DNA of 64,000 nucleotides from positions 126,141-190,140 of the forward strand of contig NZ_JAHVXI010000007.1 of NCBI RefSeq assembly GCF_021032705.1, given 5' to 3'. Positions 26,019 to 34,529 of this stretch are shown here, one piece after another. Each line of letters starts with the position of its first letter. The stretch's first letter is position 1. The translations under genes were made by a program, and so were the position numbers. This DNA is from Psychroserpens luteolus. GTDB taxonomy: Bacteria > Bacteroidota > Bacteroidia > Flavobacteriales > Flavobacteriaceae. The notes beneath the pieces are model-generated. The model was not told where the DNA came from. It ran no database searches and worked only from the letters and a program-made list of their open reading frames with translations.

Positions 26019-26996
26019 TTATTTGTACATCACTTTTTTTACTGCTTTAATTACATCTTCGCTATTAGGCAACCATTCCTCCAATAGCACTGGAGAATAA
26101 GGTGCTGGTGTATCTGCAGTATTTATTTTAACAATTGGAGCATCTAAATAATCAAATGCTTCAGATTGTACTAAGTATGTGATTTCGGTAGCAACATTTC
26201 CAAAAGGCCATGCCTCTTCGAGAACAACTAATCGATTTGTTTTTTTAACCGACTCTAGAACTGCATTTCTATCCATTGGACGTACAGTACGTAAATCGAT
26301 GATCTCACATGAGATTCCTTCCTTTTCTAGTTCGTCGGCAGCTTTGTAGGCTTCTTTTATGATTTTACCAAACGATACTATGGTTACATCAGTACCTTCG
26401 CGCTTAATTTCGGCAACACCTAATGGAATTGTGTATTCGCCTTCTGGCACTTCTCCTTTATCACCATACATTTGCTCACTTTCCATAAAAATTACGGGAT
26501 CATCATCACGAATAGCCGATTTCAATAGGCCCTTAGCATCATAAGGATTAGAAGGCACTACGACTTTCAAACCAGGTGTATTAGCAAACCAGCTTTCAAA
26601 TGCTTGTGAATGTGTTGCAGCTAACTGACCTGCAGAAGCGGTAGGTCCACGAAATACAATCGGACACTTGAATTGTCCGCCAGACATTTGTCTAATCTTA
26701 GCCGCATTATTTATTATTTGATCAATACCAACCAAAGAGAAATTAAAGGTCATGTATTCTACGATAGGACGATTTCCTGTCATTGTAGATCCAATAGCAA
26801 TACCAGCAAAGCCAAGCTCAGCAATTGGAGTATCAATGACACGTTTAGATCCGAATTCATCTAACATTCCTTTTGAAGCCTTATAAGCCCCATTATATTC
26901 CGCGACTTCCTCACCCATTAAATAAATGCTTTCATCTCTGCGCATTTCTTCGCTCATGGCTTCGGCAATCGCTTCTCTAAATTGAATTGTCTTCAT
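26019..26996 (-). CDS. pdhB: Pyruvate dehydrogenase E1 component, beta subunit
   Basis: A 325-residue subunit of the alpha2beta2-type E1, which decarboxylates pyruvate with thiamine diphosphate. Family marks are FREAIAEAMSEEMRRDESIYLMGEEV, DTPIAELGFAGIAIGSTMTGNRP, EYMTFNFSLVGIDQIINNAAK and the late YLDAPIVKINTADTPAPYSP (quoted in shorter blocks here). The glutamate in ELGFAGIA would activate ThDP. No alpha-subunit gene is adjacent, so the E1-alpha and E2 genes must be elsewhere. Branched-chain 2-oxoacid E1-beta is the main alternative; motif text favours pyruvate. Confidence 0.9.
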   Translation of the reverse strand: MKTIQFREAIAEAMSEEMRRDESIYLMGEEVAEYNGAYKASKGMLDEFGSKRVIDTPIAELGFAGIAIGSTMTGNRPIVEYMTFNFSLVGIDQIINNAAKIRQMSGGQFKCPIVFRGPTASAGQLAATHSQAFESWFANTPGLKVVVPSNPYDAKGLLKSAIRDDDPVIFMESEQMYGDKGEVPEGEYTIPLGVAEIKREGTDVTIVSFGKIIKEAYKAADELEKEGISCEIIDLRTVRPMDRNAVLESVKKTNRLVVLEEAWPFGNVATEITYLVQSEAFDYLDAPIVKINTADTPAPYSPVLLEEWLPNSEDVIKAVKKVMYK

Positions 26997-27020
26997 CTAT
27001 AAGTTTTTTTAAACGAATAG

Positions 27021-27028
27021 CAAAAATA
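27021..27028 (-). promoter_or_regulatory. -7 box of pdhB promoter
   Basis: On the minus strand TATTTTTG fits TAnnTTTG, 25 nt upstream of the pdhB ATG. No convincing TTTG -33 element at 17-23 bp. Confidence 0.4.
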
Positions 27029-27325
27029 ATAATTATTGCTTATAAAATAACATAAAATTGAGGATGAAAATAGAAACAAATACAATCAAGCGAGCATTTT
27101 TTATCTTTTTATATATTTTCCTTTATAAAACGTACAATTACTAAGAAATTCAAGTCCTAAAAAATTGAATTATTCACACTTTATAAAGGCATTTCTGAGA
27201 ATTTGACAATGAAACACATGGGAATTAATTTTTTTATAAAATTTATTATGCACGCATAGTAAAATTCAAATTATTATAATTATCTTCGTAACCTCTAAAA
27301 AATAACATTGCAAATAAACTTCAAT
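27029..27325. other. AT-rich intergenic region between pdhB and a divergent gene
   Basis: About 300 bp without a plausible gene. It should hold the promoter of the plus-strand gene at 27326; TATCTTCG at about 27282-27289 is a one-mismatch -7 candidate. Nothing else distinctive was seen. Confidence 0.5.
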
Positions 27326-28060
27326 ATGAAAAAAACTTTATTAGTGCTTTGTGTGACCTTATGTATGGTTGCCAAAGGTTTTACTCAAGACAAAAAAGTA
27401 GCTGTAGTTAGCTTTTATACAGATAAAATAATTGGTTTTAGTGAGCTAGATGCAGGAGGAGAAGAACTTTTGGCGCGTGTATTAAAATTAAGAGATAATC
27501 CAGATTTTGATTTAACACCTATTTTAGAAAAATTTCATACAGAATTCTTTAACACGTATTCAAAAAAATTTCCATTTGAGTTACTTCCAGAAGACGAAGT
27601 AACAAAAAACCAAGAATATATCGATTTCAAACCAAAGTATGAAAAAGATGAAGAAGAACTAAAGCGCTACGTCATTTATGATGGCTACAAGTACATTTAT
27701 GATGGTTTTGCTGGTAAAGACAATGAAGTTGCCACAGCTAAAATGTTTAGTGACAAAGCTAACGGAGTGATGTTTGTTGAAGTACATTTTGATCTTACCA
27801 AAGGTTTTGGAATTGGAGGTACTGCAACTGTAAAAATGAGAGCCAATGCCAGAATTACAATGTATGACAAATCAGGAAAAAAAGTCTTTGTAATAAATGA
27901 AGGTGCTAATTCTAAAAAAACATCTGTAATGGTTAAAGGAATTCCTGTAATGAGTACTAAAAAGATCTTACCTATGTGTGAAAGTGCATTAGAGCGATTA
28001 ATGAAAGACTTAAATAAGCGACTTCCAAAAATTATCAAAAAAGCGAAAAAATTAAAATAA
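27326..28060 (+). CDS. Secreted protein of unknown function
   Basis: A 244-residue exported protein. I chose MKKTLLVLC, which begins a signal peptide ending about residue 20 (GFTQ); the longer frame adds six residues without signal character. The mature part is soluble, mixed alpha/beta, with a very basic C-terminal helix (NKRLPKIIKKAKKLK). A central KRYVIYDGYKYIYDGFAG block and a VEVHFDLTKGFGIGGT block look conserved but are not known to me. It is 27 bp upstream of etfB on the same strand; linkage to the flavoprotein is uncertain. Confidence 0.7.
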   Translation: MKKTLLVLCVTLCMVAKGFTQDKKVAVVSFYTDKIIGFSELDAGGEELLARVLKLRDNPDFDLTPILEKFHTEFFNTYSKKFPFELLPEDEVTKNQEYIDFKPKYEKDEEELKRYVIYDGYKYIYDGFAGKDNEVATAKMFSDKANGVMFVEVHFDLTKGFGIGGTATVKMRANARITMYDKSGKKVFVINEGANSKKTSVMVKGIPVMSTKKILPMCESALERLMKDLNKRLPKIIKKAKKLK

Positions 28061-28087
28061 ATATACACTCAAAATAAATAATTCGAT

Positions 28088-28834
28088 ATGAAAATATTAG
28101 TATGTATTAGTCACGTTCCTGATACAACTTCAAAGATTAATTTCACCGAAGGAGATACGAAATTTGACACTAATGGTGTTCAGTTTGTGATCAATCCAAA
28201 CGATGAGTTTGGTTTAACACGTGCGATGTGGTTTAAGGAAAAACAAGGTGCCAACGTAACTGTGGTTAATGTTGGTGGTCCAGAAACAGAACCAACACTT
28301 CGCAAGGCTTTAGCTATAGGAGCTGATGCTGCTATACGTGTAAACACTCAAGCTAAAGATGGTGTTCAAGTGGCAAAAGAATTGGCAAATGTCGTTAACG
28401 AAGGTGGTTATGATTTAGTCATTGCTGGACGTGAGTCTATTGATTATAATGGAGGAATGGTTCCAGGTATGCTAGCAGCTTTAACGAATGCTAACTTTGT
28501 AACCAACTGTATTAGTTTAGAAGTTGATGGTACCAATGCTACTGCAATGCGTGAAATTGATGGTGGAAAAGAAACTGTAGCGACAAGTTTACCTTTAATT
28601 ATTGGTGGTCAAAAAGGATTAGTGGAAGAAAGTGATCTTCGAATTCCAAATATGAGAGGAATCATGATGGCACGTCAAAAACCATTATCGGTTGTAGAAC
28701 CAACAAATGCTGCTGCAGAAACAAACTCTGTTAAGTTTGAAAAACCAGCTCCAAAAGGCGCTGTAACTTTAGTAGATGCAGATAATATTGATCAATTAGT
28801 TAGTTTACTTCACAACGAAGCGAAAGTAATTTAA
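28088..28834 (+). CDS. etfB: Electron transfer flavoprotein, beta subunit
   Basis: A 248-residue ETF beta subunit, which carries AMP and forms the heterodimer with EtfA that takes electrons from acyl-CoA dehydrogenases. The family pattern is clear: ILVCISHVPDTTSKINF, QFVINPNDEFGLTRAMW, ALAIGADAAIRV, DLVIAGRESIDYNGGMVPG and the late ATSLPLIIGGQKGLVE. It precedes etfA by 21 bp; the two are certainly one unit. No dehydrogenase gene is adjacent. Confidence 0.94.
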   Translation: MKILVCISHVPDTTSKINFTEGDTKFDTNGVQFVINPNDEFGLTRAMWFKEKQGANVTVVNVGGPETEPTLRKALAIGADAAIRVNTQAKDGVQVAKELANVVNEGGYDLVIAGRESIDYNGGMVPGMLAALTNANFVTNCISLEVDGTNATAMREIDGGKETVATSLPLIIGGQKGLVEESDLRIPNMRGIMMARQKPLSVVEPTNAAAETNSVKFEKPAPKGAVTLVDADNIDQLVSLLHNEAKVI

Positions 28835-28855
28835 TCAACCCTTAAAAGAAAACAC

Positions 28856-29818
28856 ATGTCAGTTTTAGTATATACAGAATCAGAACAAGGAAAATTTAAA
28901 AAAGTAGCTTTTGAAGTTGCTTCTTATGCCAAAGCCGTTGCAGATCAAATGGGAACAACCGTTACAGCTGTAACTGTTAATGCAGGAGACTCTTCAGAAT
29001 TAGGAAGCTATGGTGTAGATAAGGTACTTAACATTAATAATGGTGATTTAGACAAATTCAATGCCGCTGCTTATGCAAGTGCTATTGAGCAAGCTGCTAA
29101 ACAGGAAGGCTCTAAAGTTGTAGTGCTTAGTTCGAGTGCCGATAGTAAATATTTGGCGCCATTAGTAGCTATTGGGTTAGATGCAGGTTATGCCTCTAAT
29201 GTTGTTGAAGCGCCTTCAAGTACAGCGCCTTTTACAGTAAAGCGTACAGCATTTACTAACAAAGCTTTCAATGTCACGTCTATTGATACAGACGTTAAAG
29301 TTGTTGGTGTATCAAAAAATGCTTTCGGATTAGTAGAATCTAGCGGAAATGCAGCCTCTGAGGACTTCGCTCCTGCTATTTCTGCATCGGGAGTTACTGT
29401 ACAATCTGTAGATAAAGCAACAGATAAAGTCACTATAGCAGATGCTGAAATCGTTGTTTCTGGTGGTCGTGGATTAAAAGGTCCTGAAAACTGGGGAATG
29501 GTAGAAGAATTAGCAGATGTTTTAGGTGCAGCAACAGCATGTTCAAAACCAGTATCCGACCTTGGATGGAGACCTCATAGTGAGCACGTTGGTCAAACAG
29601 GGAAGCCAGTAGCATCAAATTTATACATTGCGATTGGTATTTCAGGAGCTATCCAGCATTTAGCAGGAATTAACTCTTCAAAAGTAAAAGTAGTTATCAA
29701 TACAGATCCAGAAGCGCCTTTCTTTAAAGCTGCAGATTATGGTGTTGTAGGTGATGCCTTTGAAGTTGTACCAACACTCATCGAAAAATTAAAAGCTTTT
29801 AAAGCTCAAAACGCATAA
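28856..29818 (+). CDS. etfA: Electron transfer flavoprotein, alpha subunit
   Basis: A 320-residue ETF alpha subunit that binds FAD. The C-terminal FAD domain has VVSGGRGLKGPENWGMVEEL, KPVSDLGWRPHSEHVGQTGK, LYIAIGISGAIQHLAGI and VVINTDPEAPFFKAADYGVV, all typical. The N-terminal domain resembles EtfB in fold. It passes electrons on to the respiratory chain through ETF-quinone oxidoreductase, which is not in this window. A 115-bp gap follows. Confidence 0.95.
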   Translation: MSVLVYTESEQGKFKKVAFEVASYAKAVADQMGTTVTAVTVNAGDSSELGSYGVDKVLNINNGDLDKFNAAAYASAIEQAAKQEGSKVVVLSSSADSKYLAPLVAIGLDAGYASNVVEAPSSTAPFTVKRTAFTNKAFNVTSIDTDVKVVGVSKNAFGLVESSGNAASEDFAPAISASGVTVQSVDKATDKVTIADAEIVVSGGRGLKGPENWGMVEELADVLGAATACSKPVSDLGWRPHSEHVGQTGKPVASNLYIAIGISGAIQHLAGINSSKVKVVINTDPEAPFFKAADYGVVGDAFEVVPTLIEKLKAFKAQNA

Positions 29819-29933
29819 TTTTTTATAAATTGTAGTTTGAAAAGGGCTGTTTTGATTTGGTTCTTTATATATAAATCTGCATTTTGCAGTTTGTAAAGTC
29901 CTAATTAAAACAGTTCTTTGCGTTTTAGAAATT

Positions 29934-30542
29934 ATGAGTTTAGTTAGATTAAACATAAAAGGAATTTCATACAGCCAAACCCAAAATGGGGCGTACGCTT
30001 TAATTCTTAATGAAGTTGATGGTGATCGTAAATTACCCATCGTTATTGGTGCTTTTGAAGCCCAATCGATAGCTATTGCTCTTGAAAAAGAGATAAGACC
30101 TCCGAGACCTTTAACGCATGACCTATTTAAAAATTTTGCCGATCGTTTTGATATCGTAGTAAAGCAAGTTATCATTCATAAATTAGTTGACGGTGTCTTC
30201 TACTCTAGTTTGATTTGTGAACGTGATAAGATTGAAGAAATTATTGATGCTAGAACCAGTGATGCTATTGCACTAGCGTTGCGTTTTAAGGCTCCAATTT
30301 TTACCTATAAAAACATTTTAGATAAAGCTGGAATTTATCTAAAAGTGAATCCTAAAAAAGAAAGCGAAGACCAAGATTCCATTCTTGTAGACGACATGGT
30401 CGTTGAAGAAATTGAAGCTAGTATTCAAGAAAACTATAAGGATAAAACAATTCAAGAATTACATACACTTCTAGACGAGGCTGTCAATAATGAAGATTAT
30501 GAAAAAGCAGCCAAAATACGAGACGAAATCTCTAAACGTTAA
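29934..30542 (+). CDS. Bifunctional-nuclease-domain (DUF151) protein with C-terminal UVR motif
   Basis: A 202-residue cytoplasmic protein. Residues about 1-135 match the bifunctional nuclease family: GAYALILNEVDGDRKLPIVI, GAFEAQSIAIALE, RPLTHDLFKNF and IDARTSDAIALALRFKAPIF. The end (about 165-202) is a UVR-like motif, LHTLLDEAVNNEDYEKAAKI-RDEI, as in UvrB/UvrC and ClpC-associated proteins. The combination is frequent in Bacteroidota. Nuclease activity is described for plant members; the bacterial role is not settled. It is 10 bp upstream of the CNT transporter gene. Confidence 0.87.
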   Translation: MSLVRLNIKGISYSQTQNGAYALILNEVDGDRKLPIVIGAFEAQSIAIALEKEIRPPRPLTHDLFKNFADRFDIVVKQVIIHKLVDGVFYSSLICERDKIEEIIDARTSDAIALALRFKAPIFTYKNILDKAGIYLKVNPKKESEDQDSILVDDMVVEEIEASIQENYKDKTIQELHTLLDEAVNNEDYEKAAKIRDEISKR

Positions 30543-30552
30543 TCCCTTTCAC

Positions 30553-32298
30553 ATGAGACATTTTTTACTAGCTATTGCAGCTATTTTTTTTGGAATTACA
30601 ACAACTTTTAGCCAAGACCTAGAAAAGAAATGGCAGTTTGATGCGATTGAAAATGAAAGTGGATTATCATTATTTGAAGTTTCAGATACCGATAACCTAC
30701 ATTTAGAAGCTGGAGAGTTTAGTTACAATTTAAATTCAAAGAACGACCTGAAAGCATCAGGAGACTATATCTATCAAAATAACCTTTTGGTATTTTACTA
30801 CTCCAAACCAAATGATACTATAAGGCGTTATAAGATTTCCGAGCTTACCGATTCTACTTTAGTGTTTTCTGAAAAGGAGACCACCTATAAATTTAGAGTA
30901 GCAAAAACTGAAGACATCGTTCAGCAGGCCGATAATGAAGCCACTGAGACAACACCATTAGTAACAGATAATACCACAGATATTATCCCGAGCCAAGGCT
31001 TCTCAATGAATAGTTTGTGGCGTGGCGCCTTAGGGATGATAACACTCATATTTATTGCATTTTTATTTAGTAGTAACCGAAAGGCCATCAACTGGAAAAC
31101 AGTTGGATTAGGGTTAGCATTTCAACTTATCATTGCCGTTGGAGTTTTAAAAGTTGGGTTCGTAAAAGCTATTTTTGAATTTATTGGAGGACTTTTCGTT
31201 CAAGTATTAGAATTCACTAGAGCGGGTAGTAAATTCCTATTCGAAGGTTTAGTGGTAGATATGGACACTTTTGGATTTATCTTTGCCTTTCAAGTATTAC
31301 CAACAATTATTTTCTTCTCTGCACTAACTTCTGTGTTGTTTTATTTAGGAATAATTCAAAAATTAGTAAAAGGGCTAGGTTGGTTATTATCAAAAGTACT
31401 GAAGATTTCAGGTGCTGAAAGCTTAAGCGTGGCTGGGAATATCTTTCTAGGTCAAACCGAAGCCCCTCTTTTAATAAAAGCCTACCTTGAAAAGATGAAT
31501 AAATCGGAAATTCTCTTAGTCATGATTGGCGGGATGGCTACTGTTGCAGGCGCTGTTCTAGCAGCGTATATAGGATTCTTAGGTGGAGATGACCCAGCAT
31601 TAAGGCTGTTTTATGCAAAGCACTTATTAGCAGCATCCGTTATGGCCGCTCCCGGAGCTATTGTTATTTCTAAGATTTTATTTCCGCAAACAGAAAAAAT
31701 CGATACAGATGTTCACGTATCTCAAGAAAAAATAGGTTCCAATATTTTAGAAGCTATCGCAAATGGAACGACCGAGGGCCTAAAACTTGCCGTTAATGTT
31801 GGTGCCATGTTACTTGTATTTGTAGCTTTTATTGCCATGATAAATTATGGCTTTGATAAAATAGGTTATTTTACGGGACTCAATGAATGGATTGTAGATA
31901 ATACAGGATATAATGGTTTATCTCTCGAGTTTATTCTTGGCTATATCTTTGCACCTTTAATGTGGCTTATTGGAGTTGCTACCGAAGATATGGCGCTTAT
32001 GGGACAATTACTAGGCATCAAATTAGCAGCTAGTGAATTTATAGGTTATATTCAACTGGCCGATTTAAAAGATGTAGCTAGTGCGACGCACTTAAAATAT
32101 CAGAAGTCAATTATCATGGCAACCTACATGCTTTGTGGTTTTGCAAACTTTGCGTCTATCGGAATTCAAATTGGAGGTATTGGGTCTCTAGCACCTGGGC
32201 AAAGAAAGCAATTGTCTAAATTTGGAATGAAGGCATTAATTGGTGGAACATTAGCGTCATTGATTTCTGCAACCATAGCTGGAATGATTATCGGCTAG
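30553..32298 (+). CDS. CNT family nucleoside transporter with N-terminal extracytoplasmic domain
   Basis: A 581-residue concentrative nucleoside transporter. The CNT core (about 165-580) has FAFQVLPTIIFFSALTSVLF, the substrate motif GQTEAPLLIKAYL, a GMATVAGAVLAAYIGF block and AMLLVFVAFIAMINYG. Unlike plain CNT proteins, it begins with a signal peptide (MRHFLLAIAA...TTFSQ) and about 130 residues of beta-rich, lipocalin-like text (WQFDAIENESG...YKISELTDSTLVF...TTYKFRVAK) before the first helix. I chose this start because the longer frame lies inside the preceding gene. An intrinsic terminator follows. Confidence 0.88.
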   Translation: MRHFLLAIAAIFFGITTTFSQDLEKKWQFDAIENESGLSLFEVSDTDNLHLEAGEFSYNLNSKNDLKASGDYIYQNNLLVFYYSKPNDTIRRYKISELTDSTLVFSEKETTYKFRVAKTEDIVQQADNEATETTPLVTDNTTDIIPSQGFSMNSLWRGALGMITLIFIAFLFSSNRKAINWKTVGLGLAFQLIIAVGVLKVGFVKAIFEFIGGLFVQVLEFTRAGSKFLFEGLVVDMDTFGFIFAFQVLPTIIFFSALTSVLFYLGIIQKLVKGLGWLLSKVLKISGAESLSVAGNIFLGQTEAPLLIKAYLEKMNKSEILLVMIGGMATVAGAVLAAYIGFLGGDDPALRLFYAKHLLAASVMAAPGAIVISKILFPQTEKIDTDVHVSQEKIGSNILEAIANGTTEGLKLAVNVGAMLLVFVAFIAMINYGFDKIGYFTGLNEWIVDNTGYNGLSLEFILGYIFAPLMWLIGVATEDMALMGQLLGIKLAASEFIGYIQLADLKDVASATHLKYQKSIIMATYMLCGFANFASIGIQIGGIGSLAPGQRKQLSKFGMKALIGGTLASLISATIAGMIIG

Positions 32299-32379
32299 TA
32301 ACAAATCACTGCTGATAGCTTATCTAACTTAACTGTATAAAAGCCAATTAAGCTTTAGTTAATAACTTTTAATATTATA

Positions 32380-32416
32380 AAGGGTTGAAGCCATTGAGAT
32401 TCAACCCTTATTTTTA
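32380..32416 (+). terminator. Terminator of the nucleoside transporter gene
   Basis: Perfect 10-bp stem AAGGGTTGAA / TTCAACCCTT (32380-32389, 32400-32409) with a 10-nt loop, followed by ATTTTTATTTTTATTTG. It overlaps the first codons of a longer thyA reading frame, which argues against that longer start. Confidence 0.8.
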
Positions 32417-32477
32417 TTTTTATTTGCTGAAAAATGAAGTTCAATTAAATGAGATTTCCGTTTTGCGGAAAATGAAT

Positions 32478-33302
32478 ATGAAACAATACCACGACTTAGT
32501 AAAACACGTTTTAAACGAAGGAAACGAAAAAAGTGATCGTACAGGAACAGGAACAAAAAGTGTTTTTGGTTACCAAATGCGATTTGATTTAAGTGAAGGG
32601 TTTCCTATGGTAACCACAAAAAAATTACATTTAAAATCGATTATTTATGAATTGCTATGGTTCTTAAAAGGCGATACAAATATTAACTACCTTACAGAAA
32701 ATGGAGTTCGCATCTGGAATGACTGGGCCGATGAGAATGGCGACTTAGGACCTGTCTATGGTCATCAATGGCGTAATTGGAATAATGATGAAATCGATCA
32801 AATAAAGGATGTAATTCACAGTTTGAAACACAATCCAGACAGTCGCCGAATGATTGTCTCTGCTTGGAATCCTTCAGTATTACCAGATACATCAAAATCT
32901 TTTAGTGAAAATGTTGCCAATGGTAAAGCTGCTTTACCACCATGTCATGCCTTTTTTCAGTTCTATGTTGCTAATGGTAAATTGTCTTGTCAACTCTACC
33001 AACGTAGTGCAGATATCTTTTTAGGTGTTCCATTCAATATTGCATCGTATGCTTTATTTACGATGATGATGGCACAGGTATGTGGTTATGAAGCTGGTGA
33101 ATTTATTCACACCTTTGGAGATGCTCACATTTACAGCAATCATTATGAACAATTAGAATTACAATTATCCAGAGACATTAGACCATTGCCTAAAATGACA
33201 TTGAATCCTGAGCTCAAAGATATCTTCGATTTTAAATTTGAAGACTTTACGTTGGAAGACTACAATCCGCACCCACATATCAAAGGCGTTGTTGCTGTTT
33301 AA
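32478..33302 (+). CDS. thyA: Thymidylate synthase
   Basis: A 274-residue enzyme that methylates dUMP to dTMP using methylene-tetrahydrofolate. The catalytic Cys156 sits in [12 protein letters not shown], with [19 protein letters not shown], the early [13 protein letters not shown] and the C-terminal [10 protein letters not shown] region. Length matches ThyA. The longer frame (from 32385) begins inside a terminator, so I start at MKQYHDLV (32478; ATG at 32472 is a possible alternative). It regenerates dihydrofolate, which the DHFR domain encoded 2 kb downstream would recycle. Confidence 0.95.
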   Translation: MKQYHDLVKHVLNEGNEKSDRTGTGTKSVFGYQMRFDLSEGFPMVTTKKLHLKSIIYELLWFLKGDTNINYLTENGVRIWNDWADENGDLGPVYGHQWRNWNNDEIDQIKDVIHSLKHNPDSRRMIVSAWNPSVLPDTSKSFSENVANGKAALPPCHAFFQFYVANGKLSCQLYQRSADIFLGVPFNIASYALFTMMMAQVCGYEAGEFIHTFGDAHIYSNHYEQLELQLSRDIRPLPKMTLNPELKDIFDFKFEDFTLEDYNPHPHIKGVVAV

Positions 33303-33340
33303 ACATTATACTATTTGCCCAAAACTCTAAACTAAAATTC

Positions 33341-33880
33341 ATGAAATATATTTTCACACTACTATTCGTGCTCTCTAGCACACTTATTTTTGCTCAAGAA
33401 GAAAAACCAACCGAAGAAGAAACGATTATTGTTACAGAAACAGATGAAGGCTCTGAGGAAGTCGCTTTTCAAGTTATTGAGCACGTTCCTGTATACTATG
33501 GCTGCAATGAAAAGCTTTCTAATTTCGAACTTAAGAATTGCATGAATAGAAAAGTAATCAAACATGTGTCCTCTAACTTTAATGCTGGTATTGCTAACAA
33601 TTTAGGGTTACCTGATGGTAAAGTTAGAATTAATGTCATATTTAAAATTAATAAAGAAGGGAAAGTGATTGATATTAAAGCTAGAGCTCCTCATCCGGCT
33701 TTAGAAAAAGAAGCTGAAAGAGTTATTAGTTTACTTCCAGATATGGATAAACCAGGTATTCAAAAAGGCAAACCTGTTATTGTTCCTTATTCATTACCTA
33801 TTGTGCTCCAAATTGATAACAGTTCTAAAAAACTTACAAAAAAGGAACGACGACGATTGAGAAGAAGTCAGAGAAATTAA
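33341..33880 (+). CDS. Periplasmic TonB C-terminal-domain protein without inner-membrane anchor
   Basis: A 179-residue protein with a cleavable-looking signal peptide (ending IFAQ, about residue 19), a short acidic linker, and a TonB C-terminal-type domain (about 60-160: VPVYYGCNEK, KVRINVIFKINKEGKVIDI, AERVISLLPDM, VPYSLPIVLQ). It lacks the uncleaved TM anchor and proline-rich spacer of classic TonB, so it is unlikely to transduce energy alone. The end is strongly basic (KKERRRLRRSQRN). The two-cysteine block GCNEKLSNFELKNC may form a disulfide. Confidence 0.8.
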   Translation: MKYIFTLLFVLSSTLIFAQEEKPTEEETIIVTETDEGSEEVAFQVIEHVPVYYGCNEKLSNFELKNCMNRKVIKHVSSNFNAGIANNLGLPDGKVRINVIFKINKEGKVIDIKARAPHPALEKEAERVISLLPDMDKPGIQKGKPVIVPYSLPIVLQIDNSSKKLTKKERRRLRRSQRN

Positions 33881-33881
33881 T

Positions 33882-33917
33882 AAAAAAAGCGTCTTGATAA
33901 ATCAGGACGCTTTTTTT
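33882..33917. terminator. Bidirectional terminator
   Basis: 12-bp arms AAAAAAAGCGTC (33882-33893) and GACGCTTTTTTT (33906-33917), extended inward by TTGAT/ATCAG. It serves both the plus-strand TonB-like gene and the convergent CBM48-like gene. Confidence 0.85.
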
Positions 33918-33932
33918 AATGTGTTAAATAAC

Positions 33933-34229
33933 TTATACGTTTAGAACACCATTTTCTGCTGCTGCATAGTCATTCCATGCATAAGCGTCGGCTTGGTCAT
34001 CGTTGATGTAAGTACCATCAACCACATATCTAAACTCATAAGAGTTATCTTTTTCTAGATCTACAGTCCCTTTAAAAGTACCGTTCTTTAATTTTTTTAG
34101 CTGAACAGTATTTTGGTTCCACTCATTAAATGATCCAACAACTGCCACTTGATTTGCATCTTCCGCAGGTACCGAAAATGTTACCTTGCACACTGGTTTA
34201 CTTTTTAAGTATTGCTTTTTAATTGCCAT
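33933..34229 (-). CDS. Small glycogen-binding (isoamylase N / CBM48-like) domain protein
   Basis: A 98-residue single-domain protein resembling the early-set/CBM48 carbohydrate-binding fold: KVTFSVPAEDANQVAVVGSF, NEWNQNTVQLKKLKNGTFKG, NSYEFRYVVDGTYINDDQAD. I start at MAIKKQYLK since the upstream 20 residues are not conserved-looking. It has no enzyme domain, so it would bind alpha-glucan or act as a regulatory domain. Such orphan domains are common in flavobacteria; function unknown. Confidence 0.78.
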   Translation of the reverse strand: MAIKKQYLKSKPVCKVTFSVPAEDANQVAVVGSFNEWNQNTVQLKKLKNGTFKGTVDLEKDNSYEFRYVVDGTYINDDQADAYAWNDYAAAENGVLNV

Positions 34230-34437
34230 AATAATACGAATTGATTTCTGGTTCAAATGTATAAAAGAAAGTTTCGCATTCAAATCCATAAGCCTCTTGA
34301 AATAAAAGATTTATCATTTTCATAAATTACAACGTATAAAAATTTAAAATACTGAAAAAAGGCTTCACTAAATTATGAGATTCGCAATAAAAAAATACAG
34401 CTTTAACACTTGATTATCATTAAGTTAAGCACTACAT

Positions 34438-34492
34438 CGTTTGCGTTATTTATGATTTTCCGAAGAAAAAAATAATTACAACGTTTGCGTTA
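34438..34492 (+). promoter_or_regulatory. Two 11-bp direct repeats before the 2TM-DHFR gene
   Basis: CGTTTGCGTTA occurs at 34438-34448 and 34482-34492, start-to-start 44 bp (about four helical turns). Downstream TAACTTTA (34500-34507) is a one-mismatch -7 box. The pair may be an operator. Confidence 0.4.
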
Positions 34493-34529
34493 AAAAGATT
34501 AACTTTACAAATAGAAATATTTTTGATTT

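Noticed and set aside
30490-30552. Longer start of the nucleoside transporter
   Set aside because: It lies within the UVR-motif coding of the preceding gene; the signal peptide begins at 30553.
32385-32477. Longer thyA start
   Set aside because: It begins inside a strong terminator hairpin and adds residues not typical of ThyA; ATG at 32478 (or 32472) fits the family start.
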